From contig JAEYLX010000067.1 in the NCBI GenBank assembly GCA_023407575.1, positions 124,001-188,000 of the forward strand: 64,000 nucleotides of DNA. Direction: 5' to 3'. Made by a program: the position numbers and the translations under genes. Position 1 is the stretch's first letter; every line of letters starts with the position of its first letter. Of the stretch, positions 16,447-25,930 are shown one piece after another. The stretch comes from Bacillota bacterium (GTDB lineage: Bacteria; Bacillota; Clostridia; Lachnospirales; Lachnospiraceae). The notes beneath the pieces are model-generated. The model had not been told where the DNA came from. It saw only the letters and a program-made list of their open reading frames with translations, and did not search any database.

Positions 16447-18546
16447 TTACTCCTCCAATCTCGTTAAAACGAAGGATACTATATAACCAAAGGTATCCTC
16501 TTGCAAGCCTACGCTCGATATTTCGGCTTTGTAGCTATAGCCATAGTTGTTACGATATAAAAGGGTATTGTAATCATTTACGATGCGTGTAAAGGCATCT
16601 AAATCATTATCTTTTATAAAATACTCGTGCCCCTCTCCCTGACTTTTATTTTCCGTCGATTGCAAAACAGGATATTGTCTGCCAGTACAATAGACCTTAT
16701 ACTGTACTCTTGCCAAGGAAATATTTTTACGTTTATCGCTATCTTTTGTTTGATATAGATTAATTAGATCGCTTTGATTATCGTATCCAGATAAGACAAC
16801 ACCGTTAAAAATTATGTTTGAGCTTACTGTGTCGCTGTCTTCGTATCCATCAGTAAGCAAAGCTCTAACAAAATATAAGCTCTCACCTGCAGGTGCAGAA
16901 TAATCAACATAGGAGTTACTATCTGTAGAGCCTATAAGTTTAAAAGCTTTATCTTTAGATCCTTTTCGGTATATTACCTTTACTATCGTGTCAGCTTCAA
17001 TGTAAAGCGCGGTAAATAGATCACCTGCATTACATATCAATGTAGGCTTTGTGGGCTTTGTAGCGCTTATGGTAAAATTAGCAACTTGCTCACTACTCCA
17101 AAACCCGTAAATATTGCTAACCTGTAAACCTAGTTTGTAAGTGCCGTTATCTATAAAATCAGGTGTTGTATAGGTTCCGTTACTGATTTGTTCACCACTG
17201 TTATAAATGACCGTACTGCCTTGATAAATCTTAATAATGAAAAGGTTTTGTTCCTCTGCAGTCCATGTAATGATTGGATGCATACTGTTGCTGATATTTG
17301 TTATTATGGGTAATGCAGGTTTTCCGATAGAATAAAAGGGTGCCCACTCACTATATGGTCCTACCTCGTTAAATGCATTATAACAACGTATCCTCCAGCT
17401 GTAATCTCCACCGAGTAATGTAGTGGCAGGCATGGAGTATTGATTTACTGTACTAGTGTTAGTAACTGTCGTTGCAGCTCCATCTTCTAACTTATATTGA
17501 AAATCGAATTTTGATTGTGTATAGCCATATGTATCCGTAAATTTCCACCTAAATACTATAATATCTGAAGAGTTGACTATTGTATTTATTGGGCTTAATA
17601 TCTCTGGTGCAGATGGAAGTGTTGCCCCTATTGTAAAGCTCGCAATATCGCTCCAGTCGGTTGTATCTCCGTTGGAATCAGTTATTCTTACTTTCCACTT
17701 TACGGTTGCACCATTAGTAAATGTATTGGATGTAATTGTATGATAACTGTTTGTTGTACCTGTTACCTGTGTATTAGTAGCAAAGTTATCCGTGGAATAT
17801 TGTAGTTGATATGATGCTTGGGTTGTATTCATGAGTGAGTCCGAAAATACCCATGAAAGTTTTATATCGCCTGCTCTATTTCTAGCTGAATTATTAGGTG
17901 TTAAATTATTGGGTTTTTCTGGTACATAATCTTCCGTAGTTACTATTAATTTAGGAGCATAGGTTGTTGAACCCTCTTTTGAATAAAAGACACACCCACA
18001 CATCTTAGACCAGTCGTTCAAGTAGTTATCATCTCTTAGAACAGCGATTACTGCTAGTCCGTCACTGGTTTTTGTAACATTTGTGATATTTATATCTACA
18101 TATGAACCCTCTTTATAATTCAACATTAAGGAAGAATCGCCAGTGTCCATATTAACCGCGTAGATATTATCAAGTCCAGATTTGGCATTAACAGAATTAA
18201 ATGTCATTATTGGAAATTCAGCTGTTGTGTATCCCGTTACCCTCCTACCTCTAACTACTATCGAGGATGGGTTAGGATCGTGGCTGTATCCGTCTCTTGC
18301 AGATGTAGAACCATCAGCTAGCACTATGTTTAGTAGATACAATCTTAACTTCATGGTCTTAATTACGTCATTCGATGGGATGGATGATATATCAAATGCA
18401 ACAAAAACTCCTCGGTTTAACAGATTAGCAGATTGATAGCTAGCACCTGCAATTAAATATGATGCACTGTTATAGTTAGTAGTTGGATATTGGCGTGCTG
18501 TATATGTATCTGCCAACGCGTTAAAATTCAATGTTTGACTAGCCAA
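16447..18546 (-). CDS. Tail protein with DNRLRE and fibronectin III-like domains
   Basis: The 699-residue protein begins with a DNRLRE-type domain (ADTYTARQYPTTNYNSASYL ... FVAFDISSIPSNDVIKTMKLRLYLL, about 10-200). Three or four Ig/FN3-like repeats follow (SPEILSPINT, KPNNLTPNNSARNRAGDIKLSW, KPTKPTLICNAGD, about 210-570), then a phage-specific C-terminus. DNRLRE and FN3 modules are typical of secreted carbohydrate-active proteins. It lies directly after the tape measure, where a distal tail protein is expected. The start is TTG at 18546 behind AGGGGG. Confidence 0.7.
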   Translation of the reverse strand: MASQTLNFNALADTYTARQYPTTNYNSASYLIAGASYQSANLLNRGVFVAFDISSIPSNDVIKTMKLRLYLLNIVLADGSTSARDGYSHDPNPSSIVVRGRRVTGYTTAEFPIMTFNSVNAKSGLDNIYAVNMDTGDSSLMLNYKEGSYVDINITNVTKTSDGLAVIAVLRDDNYLNDWSKMCGCVFYSKEGSTTYAPKLIVTTEDYVPEKPNNLTPNNSARNRAGDIKLSWVFSDSLMNTTQASYQLQYSTDNFATNTQVTGTTNSYHTITSNTFTNGATVKWKVRITDSNGDTTDWSDIASFTIGATLPSAPEILSPINTIVNSSDIIVFRWKFTDTYGYTQSKFDFQYKLEDGAATTVTNTSTVNQYSMPATTLLGGDYSWRIRCYNAFNEVGPYSEWAPFYSIGKPALPIITNISNSMHPIITWTAEEQNLFIIKIYQGSTVIYNSGEQISNGTYTTPDFIDNGTYKLGLQVSNIYGFWSSEQVANFTISATKPTKPTLICNAGDLFTALYIEADTIVKVIYRKGSKDKAFKLIGSTDSNSYVDYSAPAGESLYFVRALLTDGYEDSDTVSSNIIFNGVVLSGYDNQSDLINLYQTKDSDKRKNISLARVQYKVYCTGRQYPVLQSTENKSQGEGHEYFIKDNDLDAFTRIVNDYNTLLYRNNYGYSYKAEISSVGLQEDTFGYIVSFVLTRLEE

Positions 18547-20233
18547 GTCTTAATACCCCCTGTCTATTCCTTTGTTTTAATCCGTTCGCCCATTCTGCTA
18601 CATCAGTAATTTGTTTTAAATCGTCAATCGGCACAGTAACACTGATATATGTATTACCGCCTATCATGCCTTTACTCTCTGAATTAGCGAATACTTGGCT
18701 ACCTATTGGTACATTTATTAGCTCTGGCCCCGCTTCACCTACCCACGCCATTCCACCAAAAGCGTTTTTTGTGCCATTGGCATATCCTATGGCTCTTGAA
18801 GTAGTTTTTGGTACGTTATTTATAGTGTTCGCTACTTCTGTCGCTCCGTTAATAGCATTTTTCCCCGCATCTTCCGCATCTTTAAGGGCTCCCTTTAGTG
18901 CAACAGTACCTCCGACTATTATAGCTATTACAGCTGCTATTGCTAATAGAATTAATAACAGCGGACCCATGCCTGCAGTGGCGACCATACCAGTAGATCC
19001 TACAGATATATTTGCTGCAGATAACAATGCTTGTGATGCAGCCACTGTTGAAAATGTTTTTGCCAAACTCATTAGTATAGCTGTTAGCGCTGCAAAGACA
19101 ACTATACCACTTAAAACAGGCGCAGGAATGCCCGATATTAAATCCACTAATACTTGTAATACAGGCAACAACGCTGTGCCTAATCTAAGTTTAACATTCT
19201 CAAATGTGTTGTTAAGCTTATCCATTGAATCTTGAAAGGCTCCGAGATCATTTAGTGTATCTTCACCCATAATTAATCCCATATTTTCAGCTTCTATCCC
19301 TAATTCTTTAAGTCTTTGACTTCCGGCTTCTATCAACGGGTTTAGGTCTTTAGCAGATTTACCCATAAGTTGCATTGCTAATGCGTCACGTTCTGTCTCA
19401 TTCTTTACCTTGCCAAGCGCATCTATTGTCTTATAAAAAACTTCCTCGCTATCAAGAAGGACACCATTATTATCTTTATACCTAACGCCTATCTTTTTAA
19501 ATGCGTCGTCTAATTCTGTTGTGCCATTTCTTGCGCTATTCATACTCCTGGTTAGTTTAGTAATGGAACCAGTCATTGTTTCAGTTTCAACGTCTAAGAA
19601 ATCTGAAGCATATTGCATTTTTTGCAACTGGTCTGTTGCTATTCCCGATGTTGAACTTAATTCTAGTAATTCGTCCGCTGTGGCTGCAGCTGAAATTGTG
19701 CAACTTCCTAATGCAGTAACCACTGCTCCAATCGTTAATACTGCATTGCCAACACTTTTATCTACCCCATCAAATTTAGAAGCCACTGTTTCTAATGCGG
19801 GGCTAACATTTATGCCTAATGACGATGATAATCCTCTTATTGAATCACCGAATGATGTAGTACTTTTGTTTACGGTATCTAGTTTCGATTTATTTTCTTG
19901 TAGCTCATTATTATACTTTTGTAAGCTTGCTTGACTGTTAATATAATCTTTATTCAGTTTATCGATTTGTGCACTACTTGCTTTGCCTCCCTCAACAGCT
20001 TTATCGTATGCCTGTTTAGCCAGTTCAACTTTTTTTGTCTGTAGTATGATTTGTTGAGTTAACTTGTCTTGTTTTAGAGTAAGCTGGTCTGATTCTGTGG
20101 CATATGATTGCATTTCCTCTTTTGTTAATTTAAACTGTGCTTCAAGTATCCCCATCTTACGAGTTATTTCTGAAGCACCGCCATCTAATTGGGAATAATC
20201 TAACCCCATTGAAATTACTTTTTTATTTGCCAA
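18539..20233 (-). CDS. Tape measure protein
   Basis: The 564-residue protein has an N-terminal coiled coil (about 30-125), a TP901-like core with hydrophobic segments (AVLTIGAVVTALGS, PAPVLSGIVVFAALTAILM, LLLILLAIAAVIAIIVGG) and the typical C-terminal AWVGEAGPELINVP motif. It follows the frameshifted chaperone, the standard position. It sets tail length and helps DNA entry. The start is TTG at 20233. It is short for the family, implying a short tail. Confidence 0.9.
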   Translation of the reverse strand: MANKKVISMGLDYSQLDGGASEITRKMGILEAQFKLTKEEMQSYATESDQLTLKQDKLTQQIILQTKKVELAKQAYDKAVEGGKASSAQIDKLNKDYINSQASLQKYNNELQENKSKLDTVNKSTTSFGDSIRGLSSSLGINVSPALETVASKFDGVDKSVGNAVLTIGAVVTALGSCTISAAATADELLELSSTSGIATDQLQKMQYASDFLDVETETMTGSITKLTRSMNSARNGTTELDDAFKKIGVRYKDNNGVLLDSEEVFYKTIDALGKVKNETERDALAMQLMGKSAKDLNPLIEAGSQRLKELGIEAENMGLIMGEDTLNDLGAFQDSMDKLNNTFENVKLRLGTALLPVLQVLVDLISGIPAPVLSGIVVFAALTAILMSLAKTFSTVAASQALLSAANISVGSTGMVATAGMGPLLLILLAIAAVIAIIVGGTVALKGALKDAEDAGKNAINGATEVANTINNVPKTTSRAIGYANGTKNAFGGMAWVGEAGPELINVPIGSQVFANSESKGMIGGNTYISVTVPIDDLKQITDVAEWANGLKQRNRQGVLRLG

Positions 20234-20237
20234 TCCT

Positions 20238-20833
20238 TCACCAACCTTCTATTTCGCTCATACTTTGTATATCTCGGATCTCTACAGTTGGGCTAAAATA
20301 TTTCGACCTGTACTCCTCGTTTTTCATAGCTGCAGCCTGCATCCTGATTTTGTCAGCATACATATCTACCATCTTAACCACATGCGCAAGAGAGCTGCGC
20401 CAAAATTCATCCTCTTGCCTGTGCATTTCAATGCAGTAGATGTAATATAAGTAGTCGAAATCAAGATCTACTTCAAACTCTTCACAAACTCCTGCATCAT
20501 TTTTTTTTGCAGTTCCTGTTGCACCCCAGACTTTACATTCACCATACTTTCATTAAACTCATTCATTATTTCAGTAATAGTCAAAGGACTCATATCAGAG
20601 ACCAGAGCTAGTGATTGTTCAAAAGTAAAGTCTGTTTGAGAAGTAACAGACGAAAATATTATCTTGGCGCACATCTTTGGTATTGATTTTTCTTTTATTA
20701 AATCTTTTAGTCCGTCCCCAATGTCATAAAAACGATATAAAGCCTCAACATCAAATCTTAATGTGAGGCTTTTACCATCCGTGAACTCTAAGTCTATTTC
20801 TGTTACTGGTGCTACACATATTTTCTTTTTCAT
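20238..20833 (-). CDS. Tail assembly chaperone GT fusion made by -1 frameshift
   Basis: Reading slips back one base at the A9 run (20500-20508). After CTG CAA AAA AAA the -1 frame continues AAT GAT GCA GGA and stays open to the stop at 20238. The T part contains DFDYLYYIYCIEMHRQEDEFW, the usual pattern of this domain. The fusion would be about 198 residues. G and GT proteins coat the tape measure during tail tube assembly. The downstream frame has an internal ATG at 20426 but no good SD, so the fusion is the likelier product. Confidence 0.85.
20468..20833 (-). CDS. Tail assembly chaperone G (unshifted product)
   Basis: The 121-residue protein is read straight from the ATG at 20833 (SD GGGAGG) to the stop at 20468. 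It has the acidic, helical sequence typical of siphovirus gpG analogues (LEFTDGKSLTLRFDVEALYRFYD) and lies between the major tail protein and the tape measure. It shares its first 111 residues with the frameshifted GT form. Confidence 0.85.
   Translation of the reverse strand: MKKKICVAPVTEIDLEFTDGKSLTLRFDVEALYRFYDIGDGLKDLIKEKSIPKMCAKIIFSSVTSQTDFTFEQSLALVSDMSPLTITEIMNEFNESMVNVKSGVQQELQKKMMQEFVKSLK
20500..20508 (-). promoter_or_regulatory. Slippery A9 site for -1 ribosomal frameshifting
   Basis: Nine consecutive A residues on the minus strand contain the A-AAA-AAA heptamer in the correct phase, 10 codons before the G stop. Both frames on either side are open as needed for a G/GT pair. Confidence 0.8.
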
Positions 20834-20843
20834 GTTGCCTCCC

Positions 20844-21419
20844 TTATGCCGGTACAGTGCTTAAATATGTAGCTGCAACAATATCCGTAAAGTCTGGATT
20901 AGCTGTGTCAGCCTTGTGTCTAATATCACCATCAAAGGTTCTTGGCATGACCGCTATATCAATCGTATCGGATGCAAATTTCATATTATCGGTTGTTTGT
21001 TCTACGCTTTCAGCAAATGGCTTAGCCTTGCACTTAAACAACCACACGTATTCTTTCTTTCCGTTAGACTGTTCAATTTCGTAACCAAAAGCAAATTCTT
21101 TTGGTTGGTCATTTTTATTTTCTTTTAAGATACCGCTAGCATATGTATTCCCAAGTATATCTGCTCTGGTTTCGATTAGGATTTTATTTACTTCCATTTT
21201 AACCTGTGCGCCAGTCATTTTAGTAGTATCTTCTGTTTTAACCCCGCCACCATACATAATTCCAGATGCGTATACGGGTGTAAATACTACTGTCATTGGA
21301 TCTCCGAATTTCTTTACAGCTCCACATGTAAAACCAGTGGAATCATCTTTAGTAACTAATGCATAGACCGATTTTGTTATATTAAAACGATTAGCCTTTA
21401 CGCTTGCTCCTGTTGGCAT
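20844..21419 (-). CDS. Major tail protein (phi13-like)
   Basis: The 191-residue protein starts MPTGASVKANRFNITKSVYALVT and has the beta-rich pattern of phi13-family major tail subunits (FGYEIEQSNGKKEYVWLFKCK, TDNMKFASDTIDIAVMPR). It sits between the tail terminator-like gene and the chaperone, as expected. It polymerises into the tail tube. Confidence 0.88.
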   Translation of the reverse strand: MPTGASVKANRFNITKSVYALVTKDDSTGFTCGAVKKFGDPMTVVFTPVYASGIMYGGGVKTEDTTKMTGAQVKMEVNKILIETRADILGNTYASGILKENKNDQPKEFAFGYEIEQSNGKKEYVWLFKCKAKPFAESVEQTTDNMKFASDTIDIAVMPRTFDGDIRHKADTANPDFTDIVAATYLSTVPA

Positions 21420-21420
21420 A

Positions 21421-21762
21421 TTATTCCTCGCTTTCTATTATCATTTCGAAATTAAAGTAAGCATGATGTGTCTTTTTATCACTTTCATAAATATAATCTT
21501 TGATCGGATAAGTACATGACCTGTCATTGATTATCGCTTGTTTTATTGCCTTAATTGTATTTTTTTCTTTTACGTTTTTTGTACTATACCAAATATCAAC
21601 TTGGCATGATGCAATTTCTTGAGTTGCATTGCCACCTCCAAATAAACCGCCTGCTTCATTGTAAATGTGAAAGGTAACGCATGGTATAGCACCAGGCATA
21701 GGCTGCGCTAAAACTGGTATCAATGACACTCCACGTAATATATTTTCGAGTTTATCCTCCAT
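21421..21762 (-). CDS. Tail completion/terminator-like protein
   Basis: The 113-residue protein (CVTFHIYNEAGGLFGGGN, CQVDIWYSTKNV) matches the style of the DUF3168/tail-terminator group and sits just before the major tail protein. Its start overlaps the HK97 gp10-like gene by 11 bp. The role, capping the tail tube, is inferred from position. Confidence 0.7.
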   Translation of the reverse strand: MEDKLENILRGVSLIPVLAQPMPGAIPCVTFHIYNEAGGLFGGGNATQEIASCQVDIWYSTKNVKEKNTIKAIKQAIINDRSCTYPIKDYIYESDKKTHHAYFNFEMIIESEE

Positions 21763-22180
21763 CTTGCACCACCTTCGTGACCATTTTGTCTATAAGATCG
21801 TTAAACTCATTTTCGGATGCTTTTAAAGCGTTATCAATGAAATGGGTTGCTTTCGAGTCTACAGTTCCATTATTGACAAGATGCCACTTATAACCAGTGT
21901 ATTTCCCCCCTCTAACTATAGCAACTACCTCTCCGTCATTATCCTTTACAGAGGTTTTTATATCATTTGCCATGTGTATATATGGAGTGGTTCCATCATA
22001 GTTTGATTTTCTGTTGGAATCAGTCCGATGTTTTGCTAACTCCGCTATGACATTCGCTTTAATTATTTTTGCGGTCTTATTCATTATGGTTTTTGACTGT
22101 TTTTTTACTTCCGTTGGTATTCTGCCTATTTCTTCTTTTATGTTAAACATTACTTCTTCGTAATCAAAAATCACATTCAT
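21752..22180 (-). CDS. HK97 gp10-like head-tail protein
   Basis: The 142-residue protein shows the gp10 pattern: N-terminal helix (TEVKKQSKTIMNKTAKIIKANVIAEL), then GGKYTGYKWHLVNNGT and HFIDNALKASENEF. The ATG at 22180 is preferred over upstream GTG codons because AGGTGG is at the right distance. It is needed to join head and tail in HK97-like phages. Confidence 0.82.
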   Translation of the reverse strand: MNVIFDYEEVMFNIKEEIGRIPTEVKKQSKTIMNKTAKIIKANVIAELAKHRTDSNRKSNYDGTTPYIHMANDIKTSVKDNDGEVVAIVRGGKYTGYKWHLVNNGTVDSKATHFIDNALKASENEFNDLIDKMVTKVVQDGG

Positions 22181-22189
22181 ATGCACCAC

Positions 22190-22516
22190 CTAACTACAAA
22201 TAAGCTCTGTTACACCATCTTTTGAGTATTCTCTTGATATGGTGTACTTTTGCCCTTTATAATCAACCTGTGTAGCATGTCTTAGCACACCATCACCATC
22301 AATATATTTCGTTAGTTCGTATGCAGTAGTACGTATTACAAAAACAATTTGAGGAATATAGTCTGATTGATAAGATAAGCTTATTTCGCTACGCTTAACC
22401 GACTCCACATTGCTCCATACCTGCTTATTAACTGTAATAATTTCTGTACCAACTGCCTTATTGGTTATAAGTGTAATTCTCTTGTTGTATTCACCTGGGT
22501 TGATATTCTTTTTCAT
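22190..22516 (-). CDS. Head closure protein (SPP1 gp16-like)
   Basis: The 108-residue protein begins INPGEYNKRITLI and has a beta-barrel pattern ending DYKGQKYTISREY, typical of head-tail adaptor/closure proteins. It follows the connector gene in the canonical order. It would plug the connector after packaging. Confidence 0.8.
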   Translation of the reverse strand: MKKNINPGEYNKRITLITNKAVGTEIITVNKQVWSNVESVKRSEISLSYQSDYIPQIVFVIRTTAYELTKYIDGDGVLRHATQVDYKGQKYTISREYSKDGVTELICS

Positions 22517-22527
22517 GCGTCACCCCT

Positions 22528-22815
22528 TTACAACAGATTAATGCAGTGCATGCCTAGTATTGTTTCAACAACCTTATTAACATTGTTTCTTTCAACATAC
22601 ATTGATTTGTTTTCATACATATCCTGGCATAATACCATAAGCGCTATTGTAAAATCCTCATGTTCTTCTATCTGGATATCATCTAGCCCAGTATATGATC
22701 TTATATAAGCAGTTGCAGCGGACAGTATAATTTCTAATTCGGTATCTGTATATTCACCCTCATCAAGCCGTAAATAGTCAGCTAGCTTATTAGTATCAAC
22801 TTCGCTTACTCTCAA
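22528..22815 (-). CDS. Head-tail connector protein
   Basis: The 95-residue, mainly helical protein (LADYLRLDEGEYTDTELEIILSAATAYIRSYTG) is typical of DNA-packaging/connector proteins (gp6/gp15 class). The start is TTG at 22815 with AAAGGAG 8 nt upstream; the longer frame would begin inside the terminator hairpin. It links the portal to the closure protein. Confidence 0.82.
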   Translation of the reverse strand: MRVSEVDTNKLADYLRLDEGEYTDTELEIILSAATAYIRSYTGLDDIQIEEHEDFTIALMVLCQDMYENKSMYVERNNVNKVVETILGMHCINLL

Positions 22816-22831
22816 AATATCCGCTCCTTTC

Positions 22832-22857
22832 AAAAAAGGGTGGCTAGTTGCCACCCT
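22832..22857 (-). terminator. Terminator directly after the major capsid gene
   Basis: AGGGTGGC-5 nt-GCCACCCT is followed by six T on the minus strand, 15 nt after the capsid stop. It would lower expression of connector and tail genes relative to capsid, unless antitermination operates. Confidence 0.88.
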
Positions 22858-22872
22858 CAACAAAACTATGTA

Positions 22873-24045
22873 TTATACGGACATTACAAGAGTAGCAACC
22901 TTTTGGTTATCAGTTACTTTAGAGTCAAATTCAAACCAGGCAACAATACCAAGCGCGTGCTGTGTAGCGTATTTTTCTGTCAACACTTGGATTTCAATAT
23001 TTTCTCGCATGTTAACAGATAAACCAGTATAATCGCCGTAAAGAACCGCTTTAGCTGCTGATGCAATAACTGGCATGTTATCAGAAAGATATACTGGTTT
23101 TCCAAGCAGTCTATAAGGGAATTCCCCGGTAACATCATCCTGGAATAAATATCTATTTGTACTATCTTTTAGCTTTTTAATTGCAACAAATGTATTTGGA
23201 TGCATTGTCCAACATGCATTGCCTTGGTACGCTTGCTTTACTTTTGATTGTAAGTCGATAAGGTTGTCCGCTGAAATTGCAGATACAGAACCTGCATTCA
23301 ATGTATTGGTTGTTGATAATACTCCAGTTGCAGCACTGGAACCAGATCCTTTTAACAATTCGCCTTCGAGAAAGATTGCAATTTGTTCAGCCATGTAACT
23401 AACAACAAAGGAAACAACATCAACTGCAGCATTATTAGCTACGCTCTTACCAATTAGAGTAAGCGCACCTGCTAAATAACCGCCAAGATCAACAGATGTG
23501 AACTTACCAGAATCTGCTGTAATTTCTGTGAATTCTGCTTGATATCCAACAGTTACATCATGTGAAGTATTAGCAAGTCCCCATACAGGCACTTTTAGCG
23601 TACCCTTTACATTGTACATAGTTGCTTTTGCAAATATAGGACAAATATCCTTTACGGCCTTGATAATTCTGTTTGCAATGGTTGTCGGAATAACAGCACC
23701 GTTGTTACCCATGGTCACATTCTGTTCTCCAGCTCTTTCTTCAACAAAAATGCCTGCTTCTTTCTTAATGTAATTTGCAAATGCTCTTTCTTCGGCTTCT
23801 GCTACTTCTTCGGTTCTTAATTCCTCTTTTTTATCTTCTGTAACTACTTTTAGCTTTAAATCTCTGGCTCTTTCTTCTCTTGCAATGGTTTCTTCTAGTG
23901 CTCTGACCTCGGTTTCTGTTTTATCAAATGCAGCTGTCTCTTCTGCGGTCATCTCTGCTCTATCCTCTGTTTCCATCTTGGTTAAGACAGCTTTCATTGC
24001 TGCTATTTTAGCGTTTCTTTCCTCATACAACTTCTTTAATCTCAT
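22873..24045 (-). CDS. Major capsid protein, HK97 fold
   Basis: The 390-residue protein has a charged coiled-coil delta domain (about 1-100, EERNAKIAAMKAVLTKMETE, many Glu/Lys/Arg) and then the HK97-fold part (GAVIPTTIANRIIKAVKDICPI, HPNTFVAIKKLKDSTNRYLF, GKPVYLSDNMP, VLYGDYTG). The start at 24045 fits AAGGAG; an upstream ATG at 24066 has no SD. The delta domain acts as internal scaffold and is removed by the adjacent protease. Confidence 0.95.
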   Translation of the reverse strand: MRLKKLYEERNAKIAAMKAVLTKMETEDRAEMTAEETAAFDKTETEVRALEETIAREERARDLKLKVVTEDKKEELRTEEVAEAEERAFANYIKKEAGIFVEERAGEQNVTMGNNGAVIPTTIANRIIKAVKDICPIFAKATMYNVKGTLKVPVWGLANTSHDVTVGYQAEFTEITADSGKFTSVDLGGYLAGALTLIGKSVANNAAVDVVSFVVSYMAEQIAIFLEGELLKGSGSSAATGVLSTTNTLNAGSVSAISADNLIDLQSKVKQAYQGNACWTMHPNTFVAIKKLKDSTNRYLFQDDVTGEFPYRLLGKPVYLSDNMPVIASAAKAVLYGDYTGLSVNMRENIEIQVLTEKYATQHALGIVAWFEFDSKVTDNQKVATLVMSV

Positions 24046-24079
24046 GCATTTTCTCCTTTTCTGCATTAAAATAAGCCGA

Positions 24080-24682
24080 CTATTTGCCGACTTTTAATTT
24101 ATTAATCCTATTTTGATATTCTGCTAATTTAGCAGTGTTCTTTGGTTTTTTAAGTAAGTCTGTGATATTAACCTCTGTATCGTCAGCTCTAGTCTCGATT
24201 TCTTCCGGTTCATCATCGGCGCGCATCTCTATAGACGTAGCTGCGTAAGCAGGATTTTTATGTAATACAATTGTTACATGGTCTAGATTGAAATCCTTTA
24301 CCTTTCTTAGAGGTAATTCCCCGGCTCTTTCCTCTATTTTATCGATTATTTTAACCATTCCAAAAGACCAGCCTTTTAACTTACGCTGTTTTGCTGCTTC
24401 TACAACCTCTGGATCTGTAATAACCGTTTTCGCTTTTAATCCTACATTATCCTCTCTAAGTTCAAGCGTACCGTCACTTGTTTGGGATAAAACACGCTCT
24501 CTGTTGTGGTCTAATGTAGCTTTAATGTTGCCGGACTTCTCTATTGCCCTTTGAAATGCCATAGGTTCGATTACTTCAATCACTCTCTGGCCTTTTGAAG
24601 TTATTACGGGTTTACTTTCCCTACCTGGTACATTGACATAACCCTCAATGTGGACTCCATCAGCTCTTATCTCCACTTGCAT
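24080..24682 (-). CDS. Prohead protease, HK97 (U35) family
   Basis: The 200-residue protein contains LDHNRERVLSQTSDGTLEL (catalytic His near residue 60) and GWSFGM (catalytic Ser near residue 107), the S/H pair of herpesvirus-like prohead proteases. It overlaps the portal gene by 23 bp and precedes capsid. The C-terminal 40 residues are charged and probably self-cleaved. Confidence 0.9.
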   Translation of the reverse strand: MQVEIRADGVHIEGYVNVPGRESKPVITSKGQRVIEVIEPMAFQRAIEKSGNIKATLDHNRERVLSQTSDGTLELREDNVGLKAKTVITDPEVVEAAKQRKLKGWSFGMVKIIDKIEERAGELPLRKVKDFNLDHVTIVLHKNPAYAATSIEMRADDEPEEIETRADDTEVNITDLLKKPKNTAKLAEYQNRINKLKVGK

Positions 24683-25916
24683 CTGTATCACCACCTTTCA
24701 ATTTTGTAATGTCGTTAACTTTATCAGTGTTTGGTGTGTAAACTTCACCTGTTTTTGTGTTATAAAGCACAGAATTAAGGCCTACATTGATCCAGTCTAT
24801 ACCAAAAGGCTCTTTATCCTCCATGTATCTGGCTTCATCTATTTTCATAAAGCCTTTTTCTATGGCGATTCCATAAGCTTCATAACGCTCTTTCATATCG
24901 CCTTTTAACATTTCTTTGGTATCGAATGCCCAATAATATTCTGCTTTTTCGGATTCTAAAAGGTAATCCCTATTTAACGCGCACTCAATAGCTCTCAACA
25001 ATGGCATTATTCCTAATTTAAATGAGTTTTTATATTCCTTTTCTGATGCATTACCTTTAATTACATTTAGTGCAAACAAGAATATTTCGCATATAGCTGC
25101 GGAATTTGTTTCCTTATTCTCGTTTAGCTGCATTTCTACAGAAGAATTTGATGCTTCTTGAAACTCTATGCCCTTGTTTAAAATAACAACATTCTCGGAA
25201 TTGTTACTATAGAGCCTTGCATAGGCTTCTCTAAGTGATTGCATTGCGGGTTCATCTAGTTTACCTTCTGATTTTAAGAAACCTTTGCGGTTACCACCTT
25301 TTTTAACAAGGTTTTCTTCAAAAATCAATGTATTATAAACTACGCTAAAGAATAATGCGTTTTCCTCTATAACACTAATTCCTCGACATCCATCCTTTGT
25401 ATTTCTTAGTATCTTAATGAATTCGTAAGGTTTGTATGGAGCGCCTTGCACCAATATGTTATAGTCTTTAAATATTGGATCAGTGTTTTTTATGTGAGAA
25501 ATACAGATTTCATCAACATAGTGAACGCTTTCGAATCCACCAAACGAACGATTATTATATGCAAATCCACCTTTTCCAAGGTAATAATCTATAATCATAG
25601 CGCGCCAAAATTGAACCGCATCAAGTGTATCCCCTGGATCATCATTTAACAGCCGAACCCTTCTATCGTCTTTGATTTCCTCTATTTTACCGTTATTATC
25701 CCTATATAACTTAATAGGCAACATCGAAACGGTATCAGCTGCAAATCTAATGCATCCCTGTACTGTAGGTATACTTAACGCTTCTTTTTTTGTTATAGTG
25801 GTTTTTCCTATTAACGCTTGTAACAATGAGTCTTCAAACTCTACCAATCCATTTGCGCGTTCTTCTGGCTCCGCTCTTGCCTTTAAAATATTTGCATTAT
25901 CCGTTATGTACCCCAA
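24660..25916 (-). CDS. Portal protein, HK97 family
   Basis: The 418-residue protein has the family pattern (VQGCIRFAADTVSMLPIKLYRDNNG, RLLNDDPGDTLDAVQFWRAMI, YHWAF-like AEYYWAFDTKEMLKGDMKERYEAY). The start is TTG at 25916 behind AAAGGGG. It forms the dodecameric DNA gate at one capsid vertex and docks the terminase. Confidence 0.92.
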   Translation of the reverse strand: MGYITDNANILKARAEPEERANGLVEFEDSLLQALIGKTTITKKEALSIPTVQGCIRFAADTVSMLPIKLYRDNNGKIEEIKDDRRVRLLNDDPGDTLDAVQFWRAMIIDYYLGKGGFAYNNRSFGGFESVHYVDEICISHIKNTDPIFKDYNILVQGAPYKPYEFIKILRNTKDGCRGISVIEENALFFSVVYNTLIFEENLVKKGGNRKGFLKSEGKLDEPAMQSLREAYARLYSNNSENVVILNKGIEFQEASNSSVEMQLNENKETNSAAICEIFLFALNVIKGNASEKEYKNSFKLGIMPLLRAIECALNRDYLLESEKAEYYWAFDTKEMLKGDMKERYEAYGIAIEKGFMKIDEARYMEDKEPFGIDWINVGLNSVLYNTKTGEVYTPNTDKVNDITKLKGGDTDASGDKS

Positions 25917-25930
25917 AGCTTTTCCCCTTT

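Noticed and set aside
18666..19235. 189-residue + strand ORF opposite the tape measure gene
   Set aside because: Antisense of Ala/Ile-rich hydrophobic coding sequence; no start context.
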